Source: Burkholderia puraquae (GTDB lineage: Bacteria; Pseudomonadota; Gammaproteobacteria; Burkholderiales; Burkholderiaceae). Taken from it: 64,000 bases of DNA. The notes beneath the pieces were generated by a model that did not search any database, was not told the DNA's origin, and saw only the letters and a list, made by a program, of their open reading frames with translations. Positions 52,250-60,671 of the stretch are shown here, piece after piece. Each line of letters begins with the position of its first letter. Position 1 is the first letter of the stretch. The DNA lies in NCBI RefSeq assembly GCF_002099195.1, contig NZ_NBYX01000002.1, forward strand, positions 62,001 to 126,000, written 5' to 3'. The translations under genes were made by a program, and so were the position numbers.

Positions 52250-53404
52250 ATGAATTTCGAACTCGAACTCGACCACAAGATGATCCGGGACCTCGTCGCA
52301 CGCTTCGTGAAGGACGAACTGATTCCGCTCGAAGCGGCCGTGATGGCGCGCGAGGCCGGCGGCCAGCGCTTCGGGCTGCTCGCCGACGAGCGCGCACACC
52401 TCGACGAGCGCTCCCGGCAGCTCGGCCTGTGGGGGCTCGACGCGCCGCTCGACGCAGGCGGCGCCGACCTGCCGGCCGTCGCAATGGTCGGCGTGAACGA
52501 AGCGATCGGCACGACCGTGACCCCGTACATCCTGCCGCCCGACTCGCCGAACCTGCGGATGCTGTGCGAAGTGGCCGACGATGCGCAGCGCGCACGCTAT
52601 CTCGACCTGTACGCACGCGGCGTCACGCGAGCCGCGATGGCGATCTCCGAGCCGGGCGCCGGCTCGGATCCGGGCGCGTTGTCCACGACGGCCGTGCGTG
52701 ACGGCGACAGCTGGGTGCTGAACGGCCGGAAGATCTGGATCAGCCACGCGCCCGAAGCCGACTGGACGATCGTGATGGCGCTCACCGACCGGAGCAAGGG
52801 CAAGCGCGGCGGCATGTCGGCATTCATCGTCGACCGCGACACGCCGGGCTTCATCATCGAACGCCGGATCCCGATGATCGGCGGGCTGTCCACGTATGAA
52901 ATCGTGCTGGAGAACTGCCGCATTCCCGCCGCGCAACTGCTGGGCCGGGAAGGCGCCGGGTTCGCGCCGATGCAGGCGCGGCTCGCGAACCGGCGGCTGG
53001 AGATGGCCGCCTGGTGCATCGGCCGCGCCGAGCGCGCGGTCGCGCTGCTGTGCGACCATGCGAAACAGCGCACGACCTTCGGCGTGCCGCTCGCGGAACG
53101 CCAGGCTGTCCAGTGGTGGGTCGCCGACGCGCTCACGCAGATCCACGCGTGCCGCCTCATGACCTACGAAGCGGCCGCGCGCGTGGATGCCGGGCAGGAC
53201 GCGCGCACGCAGATTTCGATGGTCAAGGTGTTCGCGACCGAAATGGCATGGAGCGTCATCGATCATGCGATGCAGACGCTCGGCGCGATGGGCATGACGA
53301 AGGAAATGCCGTTGCAGCAGATGGCCAGCGAAGCGCGGCTGATGCGCATCTTCGAGGGCCCGACCGAGGTACACCGTTGGGTCGTCGCGCGCAGCGTGCT
53401 GTGA
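52250..53404 (+). CDS. Acyl-CoA dehydrogenase
   Basis: A 384-residue flavoenzyme. AAMAISEPGAGSDPGALSTTA is the FAD/substrate signature, GRKIWISHAPEADWTIV follows, and MRIFEGPTEVHRWVVARSVL near the C terminus holds the catalytic Glu and the FAD-binding Arg. CDHAKQRTTFGVPLAERQAVQWW is the helix typical of short or branched acyl-CoA dehydrogenases. It oxidises an acyl-CoA at the alpha-beta bond, feeding the two hydratases of the operon. Gap to the MFS gene 38 bases; no strong ribosome site at the ATG. Confidence 0.93.
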   Translation: MNFELELDHKMIRDLVARFVKDELIPLEAAVMAREAGGQRFGLLADERAHLDERSRQLGLWGLDAPLDAGGADLPAVAMVGVNEAIGTTVTPYILPPDSPNLRMLCEVADDAQRARYLDLYARGVTRAAMAISEPGAGSDPGALSTTAVRDGDSWVLNGRKIWISHAPEADWTIVMALTDRSKGKRGGMSAFIVDRDTPGFIIERRIPMIGGLSTYEIVLENCRIPAAQLLGREGAGFAPMQARLANRRLEMAAWCIGRAERAVALLCDHAKQRTTFGVPLAERQAVQWWVADALTQIHACRLMTYEAAARVDAGQDARTQISMVKVFATEMAWSVIDHAMQTLGAMGMTKEMPLQQMASEARLMRIFEGPTEVHRWVVARSVL

Positions 53405-53437
53405 TCGCGCAGCCCACCGTCACGATGGAGCCATGCG

Positions 53438-54376
53438 TTGGATACCCTGCATCTCGTCGATCCTGAAATCCGCCCGCTGCTCGCGGCCTGGCCGACCGTC
53501 ACGCTCAGCGCCGACAATCTCGCGCAGTCGCGCGAACGCGTGCTGCCGCTGCCACCGCCGGACCTCGCCGGCAGCACGCTCGAGTGCCGCGCGGTGCCAG
53601 GCCCCGCCGGCGCGCCGGACGTCCCGGTTCTCGTCTACCGGCCCGAGGCCGGCGCACGCCCGCTCCCGGCGATCGTCCACATGCACGGCGGCGGCTACGT
53701 GCGCGGCGCGGCGAAGGATCTCGAGGCAGTGCACCGGTCACTCGTGACGCAGCTCGGCTGCGCACTGATCTCGATCGACTACCGCCTCGCGCCGGAAACC
53801 GTGTTTCCCGGCGCGATCGAGGACTGCTACGCGGCGCTCGCGTGGGTCTTCCGCCAGGCCGATGCACTCGGCATCGACGCGGCGCGGATCGGCGTGGCAG
53901 GCGAAAGCGCGGGCGGCGGGCTCGCCGCCGCGCTGGCGCTGCTGGCACGCGACCGCGGCGAATACCCGCTCGCGTTCCAGCACCTGATCTATCCGATGCT
54001 CGACGATCGCACCTGCACGCGCACGCCGCATCCGCATGCCGGCGAGTTCGTCTGGCATGCGGCCAACAACCGGTTCGGCTGGCACGCGCTGCTCGGTCAC
54101 GCACCGGGCCTCGACGGCGTGTCGCCGTACGCCGCCGCCGCACGCGCCACGCGGCTCGACGGCCTGCCGCCCGCGTTCCTGTCGGTCGGCTCGCTCGACC
54201 TGTTCCTCGACGAAAATCTCGACTACGCGCAGCGCCTGCTTCGCGCGGGCGTGCCCACCGAACTGCACGTGCTCCCGGGTGGCGTGCACGGTTTCGACAT
54301 CGTGCCCGGCGCGCGCGTGGCCGAAGCGGCACGCCGCCTCAGCCACGACGCGCTGCGCCGGTTCCTGCACGGATGA
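53438..54376 (+). CDS. Alpha/beta hydrolase of the hormone-sensitive lipase family
   Basis: A 312-residue esterase. The oxyanion motif HMHGGGYVRGA is near residue 82, the nucleophile elbow GVAGESAGGGLAAAL near 152, SVGSLDLFLDEN gives the Asp near 253, and GGVHGFD gives the His near 282: a complete triad. The start is a TTG with GGAG seven bases upstream; an ATG just before it is out of frame. Last gene of the cluster, 33 bases after the dehydrogenase. It may release the pathway acid from an ester or lactone; substrate unknown. Confidence 0.9.
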   Translation: MDTLHLVDPEIRPLLAAWPTVTLSADNLAQSRERVLPLPPPDLAGSTLECRAVPGPAGAPDVPVLVYRPEAGARPLPAIVHMHGGGYVRGAAKDLEAVHRSLVTQLGCALISIDYRLAPETVFPGAIEDCYAALAWVFRQADALGIDAARIGVAGESAGGGLAAALALLARDRGEYPLAFQHLIYPMLDDRTCTRTPHPHAGEFVWHAANNRFGWHALLGHAPGLDGVSPYAAAARATRLDGLPPAFLSVGSLDLFLDENLDYAQRLLRAGVPTELHVLPGGVHGFDIVPGARVAEAARRLSHDALRRFLHG

Positions 54377-54378
54377 CG

Positions 54379-54408
54379 AAAACGACGCGGGCGGCCGAAG
54401 CCGCCCGC
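54379..54408 (-). terminator. Terminator of the prp operon (TTCG tetraloop)
   Basis: On the minus strand GCGGGCGGC, loop TTCG, GCCGCCCGC (54408-54387), then GTCGTTTT. It begins 26 bases after the prpF stop codon and lies only 10 bases from the end of the convergent hydrolase gene, so it may also stop that transcript. Confidence 0.87.
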
Positions 54409-54434
54409 ATCTGCACCGCACCAACCGGCAACGC

Positions 54435-55625
54435 TCAGAACGCGTCGCCCGGCACGCGCACCCAGCCTTCCATCAGCACACGTGCGCTGCGGCTCATGAT
54501 CGCCTTGGTGACGGTCCACTCGCCGTTCTCGCGCTGCGCTTCCGCACCGACGCGCAGCGTGCCCGACGGATGCCCGAAGCGCACCGCGTTGCGTTCGCCG
54601 CCGCCCGCCGCCAGGTTGACGAGCGTGCCGGGGATAGCCGCGGCCGTGCCGATCGCGACTGCCGCCGTGCCCATCATCGCGTGATGCAGCTTGCCCATCG
54701 ACATCGCGCGCACCAGCAGGTCGACGTCGCCCGCATTCACGCGCTTGCCGCTCGATGCGACGTAATCGGCCGGCTTCGCGACGAATGCGATCTTCGGTGT
54801 GTGCTGCCGCGTCGCGATTTCATCGAGCGTGTCGATCAGGCCCATGCGCAGCGCGCCGTGCGCACGAATCGTCTCGAACTTCTCGAGCGCCTTCGCATCG
54901 CCGTTGATCGCGTCCTGCAGCTCGGTGCCCGTATAGCCGATCGCTTCCGCTTCGACGAAGATCGTCGGGATCCCCGCGTTGATCATCGTCGCCTTCAGCG
55001 TGCCGACGCCCGGCACCGTCAGATCGTCGACGAGGTTGCCGGTCGGGAACATCGACCCGCCCGCGCCTTCTTCCTCGGCGGCCGGATCCATGAATTCGAG
55101 CTGCACTTCGGCAGCCGGGAACGTGACGCCGTCCAGCTCGAAGTCGCCCGTCTCCTGCACCGCGCCGTTCGTCACCGGCACATGCGCGACGATCGTCTTG
55201 CCGATGTTCGCCTGCCAGATCCGCACGGTCGCGATGCCGTCGCGCGGCACGCGCGCCGGATCGACAAGCCCGCCGCTGATCGCGAACGGGCCGACGGCCG
55301 CCGACAGGTTGCCGCAGTTGCCGGTCCAGTCGACGAACGCCTTGTCGATCGAGACCTGCCCGAACAGGTAGTCGACGTCGTGGCCGGGCCGCGTGCTCTT
55401 CGACACGATCACCGTCTTGCTGGTGGACGACGTCGCGCCGCCCATCCCGTCGATCTGCTTGCCGTATGGATCGGGGCTGCCGATCACGCGCAGCAGCAGC
55501 GCGTCGCGCGCGGCGCCCGGCGCCTGCGCGGCGTCCGGCAGGTCCTGCAGCCGGAAGAACACGCCCTTGCTGGTGCCGCCGCGGATATAGGTCGCCGGAA
55601 TCCTGATTTGAGGAATGTGAGCCAT
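54435..55625 (-). CDS. prpF: 2-methylaconitate isomerase
   Basis: A 396-residue PrpF protein, the partner of AcnD. PATYIRGGTSKGVFFRLQDLP at the N terminus, GNCGNLSAAVGPFAISGGLV (Cys near 105) and the C-terminal GERNAVRFGHPSGTLRVGAEAQ are family signatures. It converts the trans-2-methylaconitate formed by AcnD to the cis isomer so that 2-methylisocitrate can be made in the methylcitrate cycle. It follows acnD by 26 bases and is the last gene of the operon. Confidence 0.95.
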   Translation of the reverse strand: MAHIPQIRIPATYIRGGTSKGVFFRLQDLPDAAQAPGAARDALLLRVIGSPDPYGKQIDGMGGATSSTSKTVIVSKSTRPGHDVDYLFGQVSIDKAFVDWTGNCGNLSAAVGPFAISGGLVDPARVPRDGIATVRIWQANIGKTIVAHVPVTNGAVQETGDFELDGVTFPAAEVQLEFMDPAAEEEGAGGSMFPTGNLVDDLTVPGVGTLKATMINAGIPTIFVEAEAIGYTGTELQDAINGDAKALEKFETIRAHGALRMGLIDTLDEIATRQHTPKIAFVAKPADYVASSGKRVNAGDVDLLVRAMSMGKLHHAMMGTAAVAIGTAAAIPGTLVNLAAGGGERNAVRFGHPSGTLRVGAEAQRENGEWTVTKAIMSRSARVLMEGWVRVPGDAF

Positions 55626-55651
55626 GTTTGCGTTATCCCTGTGTGACCCGG

Positions 55652-58246
55652 TCAGGCCGCCTGCGACGATTCGAGGAAGTCCTGCGCGAAGCGCTGCAGC
55701 ACGCCGCCCGCCTCGTAGATCGACACTTCCTCGGCCGTATCGAGCCGGCACGTCATCGGCACCTCGACGCGCTCGCCGCTCTTGCGGTGAATCACGAGCG
55801 TCAGGTCGGCGCGCGGCGTGCGCTCGCCGATCACGTCGAAGGTCTCGGTGCCGTCGATGCCGAGCGTCGTCCGGTTCGTGCCCGGCTTGAACTCGAGCGG
55901 CAGCACGCCCATCCCGATCAGGTTCGTGCGGTGGATCCGCTCGAACCCTTCGGCGGCGATCGCCTCGACGCCCGCGAGCCGCACGCCCTTCGCGGCCCAG
56001 TCGCGCGACGAGCCCTGGCCGTAGTCGGCGCCGGCCACGACGATCAGCGGCTGCTTGCGATTCATGTACGTCTCGATCGCTTCCCACATCCGCATGACCT
56101 TGCCTTCCGGCTCGACGCGCGCGAGCGAGCCCTTCTTCACCGCGCCGTCGACGACCGCCATCTCGTTGATCAGCGTCGGGTTCGCGAAGGTCGCGCGCTG
56201 CGCGGTCAGGTGGTCTCCCCGGTGCGTCGCGTACGAGTTGAAGTCTTCTTCCGGCAGGCCCATCTTCGCGAGGTATTCGCCGGCCGCGCTGTCCAGCAGG
56301 ATCGCATTCGACGGCGACAGGTGGTCGGTCGTGATGTTGTCGCCGAGCACCGCGAGCGGGCGCATCCCCTGCAGCGTGCGCTCGCCGGCCAGCGCGCCTT
56401 CCCAGTACGGCGGGCGACGGATATACGTGCTCTGCGCGCGCCAGTCGTACAGCGGCGCCGCACGCTCGCCCGTATCGGCCGTACGCGCGAACATCGGTTC
56501 GTAGACCTTGCGGAACTGCTCGGGCTTCACGCTCGACGCGACGATCGCATCGATCTCCTCGTCGGTCGGCCAGATGTCCTTCAGCGTGACGGGCTTGCCG
56601 TCCTGGTCGTGGCCGAGCACGTCCTTCTCGATGTCGAAGCGGATCGTGCCGGCGATCGCATACGCGACGACGAGCGGCGGCGATGCGAGGAACGCCTGCT
56701 TTGCATACGGGTGGATGCGGCCGTCGAAGTTGCGGTTGCCGGACAGCACGGCCGTCGCGTACAGGTCGCGATCGACGATCTCCTGCTGGATCTTCGGGTC
56801 GAGCGCGCCCGACATCCCGTTGCAGGTCGTGCACGCGAACGCGACGATGCCGAAGCCGAGCTTCTCGAGTTCGGGCAGCAGCTTCGCTTCTTCCAGGTAC
56901 AGCTCGACCGCCTTCGAGCCCGGCGCGAGCGAGCTCTTCACCCACGGCTTGCGCGTGAGGCCCTTCGCGTTCGCGTTGCGCGCGAGCAGCGCCGCGGCAA
57001 TCACGTTGCGCGGGTTGCTGGTGTTCGTGCAGCTCGTGATCGCGGCGATGATCACCGCGCCGTCGGGCATCTCGCCCGCCTTCTCTTCCCACTGGCCGGC
57101 GATCCCGCGTGCGGCGAGATCGGACGTCGGCAGCCGCTTGTGCGGGTTCGACGGGCCGGCCATGTTGCGCACGACGCTCGACAGGTCGAACGTCAGCGTG
57201 CGCTCGTACTGCGCGTTGGCGAGCGTATCGGCCCACAGGCCCGCCGCCTTCGCGTAGGTCTCGACGAGCTTCACCTGCTCGTCGCTGCGGCCCGTGAGGC
57301 GCAGGTAGTCGGTCGTCTGGCCGTCGATGAAGAACATCGCGGCCGTCGCGCCGTATTCGGGCGCCATGTTCGAGATCGTCGCGCGATCGCCGAGCGTGAG
57401 GCTCGCCGCGCCTTCGCCCCGGAATTCCAGATACGCGCCGACCACCTTTTCCTTGCGCAGGAATTCGGTCAGTGCGAGCACGACATCGGTCGCGGTGATG
57501 CCGGGCTGGCGCTTGCCGGTCAGCTCGACGCCGACGATGTCGGGCAGGCGCATCCACGACGCGCGGCCGAGCATCACGTTCTCGGCTTCGAGGCCGCCGA
57601 CGCCGATCGCGATCACGCCGAGCGCGTCGACGTGCGGCGTGTGGCTGTCGGTGCCGACGCAGGTGTCCGGATATGCGACGCCGTCCTGCGCCTGGATCAC
57701 CGGCGACATCTTCTCGAGGTTGATCTGGTGCATGATGCCGTTGCCCGGCGGGATCACGTCGACGTTCTCGAACGCCTTCTTCGTCCACTCGATGAAGTGG
57801 AAACGATCCTCGTTGCGGCGATCCTCGATCGCGCGGTTCTTCGCGAACGCGTCCGGATCGAAGCCGCCGCACTCGACGGCGAGCGAGTGATCGACGATCA
57901 GCTGCACGGGCACGACCGGGTTCACCTTGGCCGGGTCGCCGCCGCCGTCGGCGATCGCGTCGCGCAGGCCGGCGAGATCGACGAGCGCGGTCTGCCCGAG
58001 GATGTCGTGGCACACCACGCGCGCCGGGAACCACGGGAAGTCGCGGTCGCGCTTGCGCTCGATGATCTGCTTCAGCGAATCGGCCAGGATCGCCGGGGCG
58101 CAGCGGCGCACGAGGTTTTCGGCGAGCACGCGCGACGTGTACGGCAGCGTGTCGTAGGCGCCGGGCGCGATCGCTTCGACCGCGGCGCGCGCGTCGAAAT
58201 AGTCCAGCGACGTGCCGGGCAGGGGTTTGCGGTTGGCGGTATTCAT
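55652..58246 (-). CDS. acnD: Fe/S-dependent 2-methylcitrate dehydratase
   Basis: An 864-residue aconitase-superfamily enzyme. Cluster ligands are visible in AAITSCTNTSNPRNV (near 410) and FACTTCNGMSG (near 478, two Cys). VCHDILGQTALVDLAGLRDA and VGTDSHTPHVDALGVIAIGVGGLEAE are the N-terminal active-site regions, and VAGADYGQGSSRDWAAKG marks the swivelling C-terminal domain. It dehydrates 2-methylcitrate. It replaces prpD in this operon and needs PrpF. Eighty-two bases lie between prpC and this gene. Confidence 0.96.
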   Translation of the reverse strand: MNTANRKPLPGTSLDYFDARAAVEAIAPGAYDTLPYTSRVLAENLVRRCAPAILADSLKQIIERKRDRDFPWFPARVVCHDILGQTALVDLAGLRDAIADGGGDPAKVNPVVPVQLIVDHSLAVECGGFDPDAFAKNRAIEDRRNEDRFHFIEWTKKAFENVDVIPPGNGIMHQINLEKMSPVIQAQDGVAYPDTCVGTDSHTPHVDALGVIAIGVGGLEAENVMLGRASWMRLPDIVGVELTGKRQPGITATDVVLALTEFLRKEKVVGAYLEFRGEGAASLTLGDRATISNMAPEYGATAAMFFIDGQTTDYLRLTGRSDEQVKLVETYAKAAGLWADTLANAQYERTLTFDLSSVVRNMAGPSNPHKRLPTSDLAARGIAGQWEEKAGEMPDGAVIIAAITSCTNTSNPRNVIAAALLARNANAKGLTRKPWVKSSLAPGSKAVELYLEEAKLLPELEKLGFGIVAFACTTCNGMSGALDPKIQQEIVDRDLYATAVLSGNRNFDGRIHPYAKQAFLASPPLVVAYAIAGTIRFDIEKDVLGHDQDGKPVTLKDIWPTDEEIDAIVASSVKPEQFRKVYEPMFARTADTGERAAPLYDWRAQSTYIRRPPYWEGALAGERTLQGMRPLAVLGDNITTDHLSPSNAILLDSAAGEYLAKMGLPEEDFNSYATHRGDHLTAQRATFANPTLINEMAVVDGAVKKGSLARVEPEGKVMRMWEAIETYMNRKQPLIVVAGADYGQGSSRDWAAKGVRLAGVEAIAAEGFERIHRTNLIGMGVLPLEFKPGTNRTTLGIDGTETFDVIGERTPRADLTLVIHRKSGERVEVPMTCRLDTAEEVSIYEAGGVLQRFAQDFLESSQAA

Positions 58247-58328
58247 GATGTGGGGCGGAATTCGGGGTAAGACGTTGCGCGCGCGGCGGCGGCCCGGATC
58301 ACGGGTGGCCGCCGCGCGCGGCGGACGA

Positions 58329-59501
58329 TCAGCGCTTCTCGATCGGCACGAACTGCAGGTCTTCCGGACCGGTGTAGTTCGCGCTCGGGCGGATGATCTT
58401 GTTGTCGATGCGCTGCTCGATGATGTGCGCGCTCCAGCCCGACGTGCGCGAGATCACGAACAGCGGCGTGAACATCGCGGTCGGCACGCCCATCATGTGA
58501 TACGACACCGCGCTGAACCAGTCGAGGTTCGGGAACATCTTCTTCGCTTCCCACATCACCGATTCGAGGCGCTCGGCGATGTTGTACAGCTTCAGGTCGC
58601 CCGCTTCCTTCGACAGCTTGTGCGCGACGCCCTTGATCACCTTGTTGCGCGGATCGGAGATCGTGTAGACCGGGTGGCCGAAGCCGATCACGACTTCCTT
58701 GTTCTCGACGCGGCGGCGGATGTCGGCTTCGGCGTCGTCCGGCGAGCTGTAGCGGCTCTGGATTTCATACGCGACTTCGTTCGCGCCGCCATGCTTCGGG
58801 CCGCGCAGCGCGCCGATCGCGCCGGTGATCGCCGAGTAGATGTCCGAGCCCGTGCCCGCGATCACGCGGCCGGTGAAGGTCGACGCGTTGAATTCGTGCT
58901 CCGCGTACAGGATCAGCGACGTGTGCATCGCCTCGACCCACGACTTCGACGGCGTCTTGCCGTGCAGCAGGTGCAGGAAGTGGCCGCCGATCGAATCGTC
59001 GTCGGTTTCCGTCTCGATGCGCTTGCCGTTGTGCGAGAAGTGATACCAGTACAGCAGCATCGAGCCGAGCGATGCCATCAGGCGGTCGGCGATGTCGCGC
59101 GCGCCCGGCAGGTTGTGGTCGTCCTTCTCCGGCAGCACGGTGCCGAGCACCGACACGCCGGTGCGCATCACGTCCATCGGGTGCGCGGACGCCGGGATCT
59201 GCTCGAGCGCCGCCTTCAGTGCGCTCGGCAGGCCGCGCAGCGCGCGCAGCTTGGTCTTGTACGCGGCCAGTTCGGTCAGGTTCGGCAGCGTGCCGTGCAC
59301 GAGCAGGTGCGCGATTTCCTCGAATTCGCACGACTCGGCGACGTCGAGAATGTCGTAGCCGCGATAGTGCAGGTCGTTGCCGGTCTTGCCGACCGTGCAC
59401 AGCGCCGTGTTGCCGGCCGTCACGCCCGACAGCGCCACCGACTTCTTCGGCTTGAATGCGCCTGCGGCGGCCGGTGCTGCTGCGTCTTTCGTCTCGCTCA
59501 T
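58329..59501 (-). CDS. prpC: 2-methylcitrate synthase
   Basis: A 390-residue citrate-synthase-family enzyme that condenses propionyl-CoA with oxaloacetate. [35 protein letters not shown] is the PrpC-type start. Catalytic regions include [14 protein letters not shown] (His near 240) and [21 protein letters not shown] (His near 285). [29 protein letters not shown] is also conserved. The start at 59501 has GGAGAG upstream. It lies 106 bases after prpB, with a hairpin in between. Confidence 0.96.
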   Translation of the reverse strand: MSETKDAAAPAAAGAFKPKKSVALSGVTAGNTALCTVGKTGNDLHYRGYDILDVAESCEFEEIAHLLVHGTLPNLTELAAYKTKLRALRGLPSALKAALEQIPASAHPMDVMRTGVSVLGTVLPEKDDHNLPGARDIADRLMASLGSMLLYWYHFSHNGKRIETETDDDSIGGHFLHLLHGKTPSKSWVEAMHTSLILYAEHEFNASTFTGRVIAGTGSDIYSAITGAIGALRGPKHGGANEVAYEIQSRYSSPDDAEADIRRRVENKEVVIGFGHPVYTISDPRNKVIKGVAHKLSKEAGDLKLYNIAERLESVMWEAKKMFPNLDWFSAVSYHMMGVPTAMFTPLFVISRTSGWSAHIIEQRIDNKIIRPSANYTGPEDLQFVPIEKR

Positions 59502-59530
59502 GTTTCTGCTCTCCAATGTGTATCTGTGTC

Positions 59531-59564
59531 GGCCGGACTTGGCGCTTTAGCGCTTAGTCCGGCC
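59531..59564. promoter_or_regulatory. Intercistronic hairpin between prpB and prpC
   Basis: GGCCGGACT (59531-59539) and AGTCCGGCC (59556-59564) form a perfect 9-bp outer stem; the 16 bases inside contain a second GCGC/GCGC pairing. No T tract follows in the minus direction. It could stabilise or process the prp mRNA so that prpB is made in a different amount from the downstream genes. Confidence 0.6.
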
Positions 59565-59607
59565 CCATGCAAAGCGTTCCGGAATCGAATCCCGGCGCGC
59601 GGGCGCG

Positions 59608-60501
59608 TTACTTCTTGCCCTGCGCGAACAGCTCGTCGAGCTTGCGCTCGTATTCGTGATAACCGAGGTAGTCGTACAGCTCGGCGCGCGTCTGCATCGT
59701 CGGCACGGCCGCCTTCTGCGTGCCGTCGCGGCGCAGCGTCTCGTAGAAGTTCAGCGCCGCCTTGTTCATCGCGCGATATGCGCCGCAGCAGTACAGCGCG
59801 ATGTCGACGTTCGCCTCGCGCAGCTCGTCGAGCGTGAACAGCGGCGTCGAGCCGAACTCGGTCAGGTTCGCGAGAATCGGCACCTTCACGGCTGCCTTGA
59901 AGCGGCGGTAGTCGTCGAGCGACTTCATCGCTTCCGGGAAGATCATGTCCGCGCCGGCTTCGACATAGGCCACCGCGCGCTCGATCGCCGAGTCGATCCC
60001 TTCGGCGGCAGCGGCGTCGGTGCGCGCCATGATCACGAACTGGTCGTCGGTACGCGCATCGACCGCGGCCTTGACGCGATCGACCATTTCCTCGATCGGC
60101 ACGACTTCCTTGCCCGGACGATGGCCGCAGCGCTTCTGGCCGACCTGGTCTTCCAGGTGCACGGCCGCAACGCCGGCCTTGATGAACGAACGGACCGTGC
60201 GCGCGATGTTGAACGCGCCGCCCCAGCCGGTATCGATGTCGACCAGCAGCGGCAGGTCGGTCGCATTGGTGATCCGGTTCGCGTCGATCAGCACGTCTTC
60301 CATCGTGCTGATGCCGAGGTCGGGGATCCCGAGCGAGTTCGCGGCGACGCCGCCACCCGACAGGTACACGGCCTTGAAGCCGACGGCCTGCGCCATCTTG
60401 GCTGCGTATGCGGTGATCGCGCCGACCACCTGCAGCGGCTGCTCCGCCGCGACTGCCGCGCGGAATTTCGCGCCGGCGCTCTGAAGATGCGTATTGCTCA
60501 T
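59608..60501 (-). CDS. prpB: 2-methylisocitrate lyase
   Basis: A 297-residue isocitrate-lyase-superfamily enzyme that yields pyruvate and succinate. [24 protein letters not shown] is the N-terminal barrel signature, [19 protein letters not shown] supplies the magnesium-binding Asp residues, and [17 protein letters not shown] holds the catalytic Cys loop. The ribosome site CAGGAGG is the strongest in the neighbourhood. First gene of the operon, 31 bases downstream of a sigma-54 promoter. Confidence 0.96.
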   Translation of the reverse strand: MSNTHLQSAGAKFRAAVAAEQPLQVVGAITAYAAKMAQAVGFKAVYLSGGGVAANSLGIPDLGISTMEDVLIDANRITNATDLPLLVDIDTGWGGAFNIARTVRSFIKAGVAAVHLEDQVGQKRCGHRPGKEVVPIEEMVDRVKAAVDARTDDQFVIMARTDAAAAEGIDSAIERAVAYVEAGADMIFPEAMKSLDDYRRFKAAVKVPILANLTEFGSTPLFTLDELREANVDIALYCCGAYRAMNKAALNFYETLRRDGTQKAAVPTMQTRAELYDYLGYHEYERKLDELFAQGKK

Positions 60502-60531
60502 GAACGGCCTCCTGAAGGAACGACCATTAAC

Positions 60532-60547
60532 AGCAAGGACCGGGCCA
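60532..60547 (-). promoter_or_regulatory. Sigma-54 promoter of the prp operon
   Basis: On the minus strand TGGCCCGGTCCTTGCT matches the sigma-54 consensus TGGCAC-N5-TTGCW at 10 of 11 defined positions, with correct GG/GC spacing. It lies about 31 bases before the prpB start, giving a leader of roughly 20 bases, and faces the divergent prpR gene. Confidence 0.88.
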
Positions 60548-60612
60548 GCTCGCGGAATGTCGCTAACCCACTGATTCTTAAACAACCGGCACGGGCGAGG
60601 CAGCACCCGGCG

Positions 60613-60649
60613 ATTTCAATTCGGCAATTTCATGTTTCAAAAATGAAAT
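60613..60649. promoter_or_regulatory. Probable PrpR upstream activating site
   Basis: TTTCAAAAATGAAA (60635-60648) is a 14-bp inverted repeat (TTTCA-N4-TGAAA), and two more ATTTCA boxes lie just to its left at 60613 and 60627. The cluster is about 70-110 bases upstream of the sigma-54 promoter, the usual distance for an enhancer-binding activator, and just before prpR. Confidence 0.65.
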
Positions 60650-60671
60650 CGCGCGCGCATAATCGACCGTC

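Noticed and set aside
59531..59564. prpB-prpC hairpin as a tRNA or a terminator
   Set aside because: No cloverleaf features and no T tract; the downstream prp genes are in the same orientation and need read-through.
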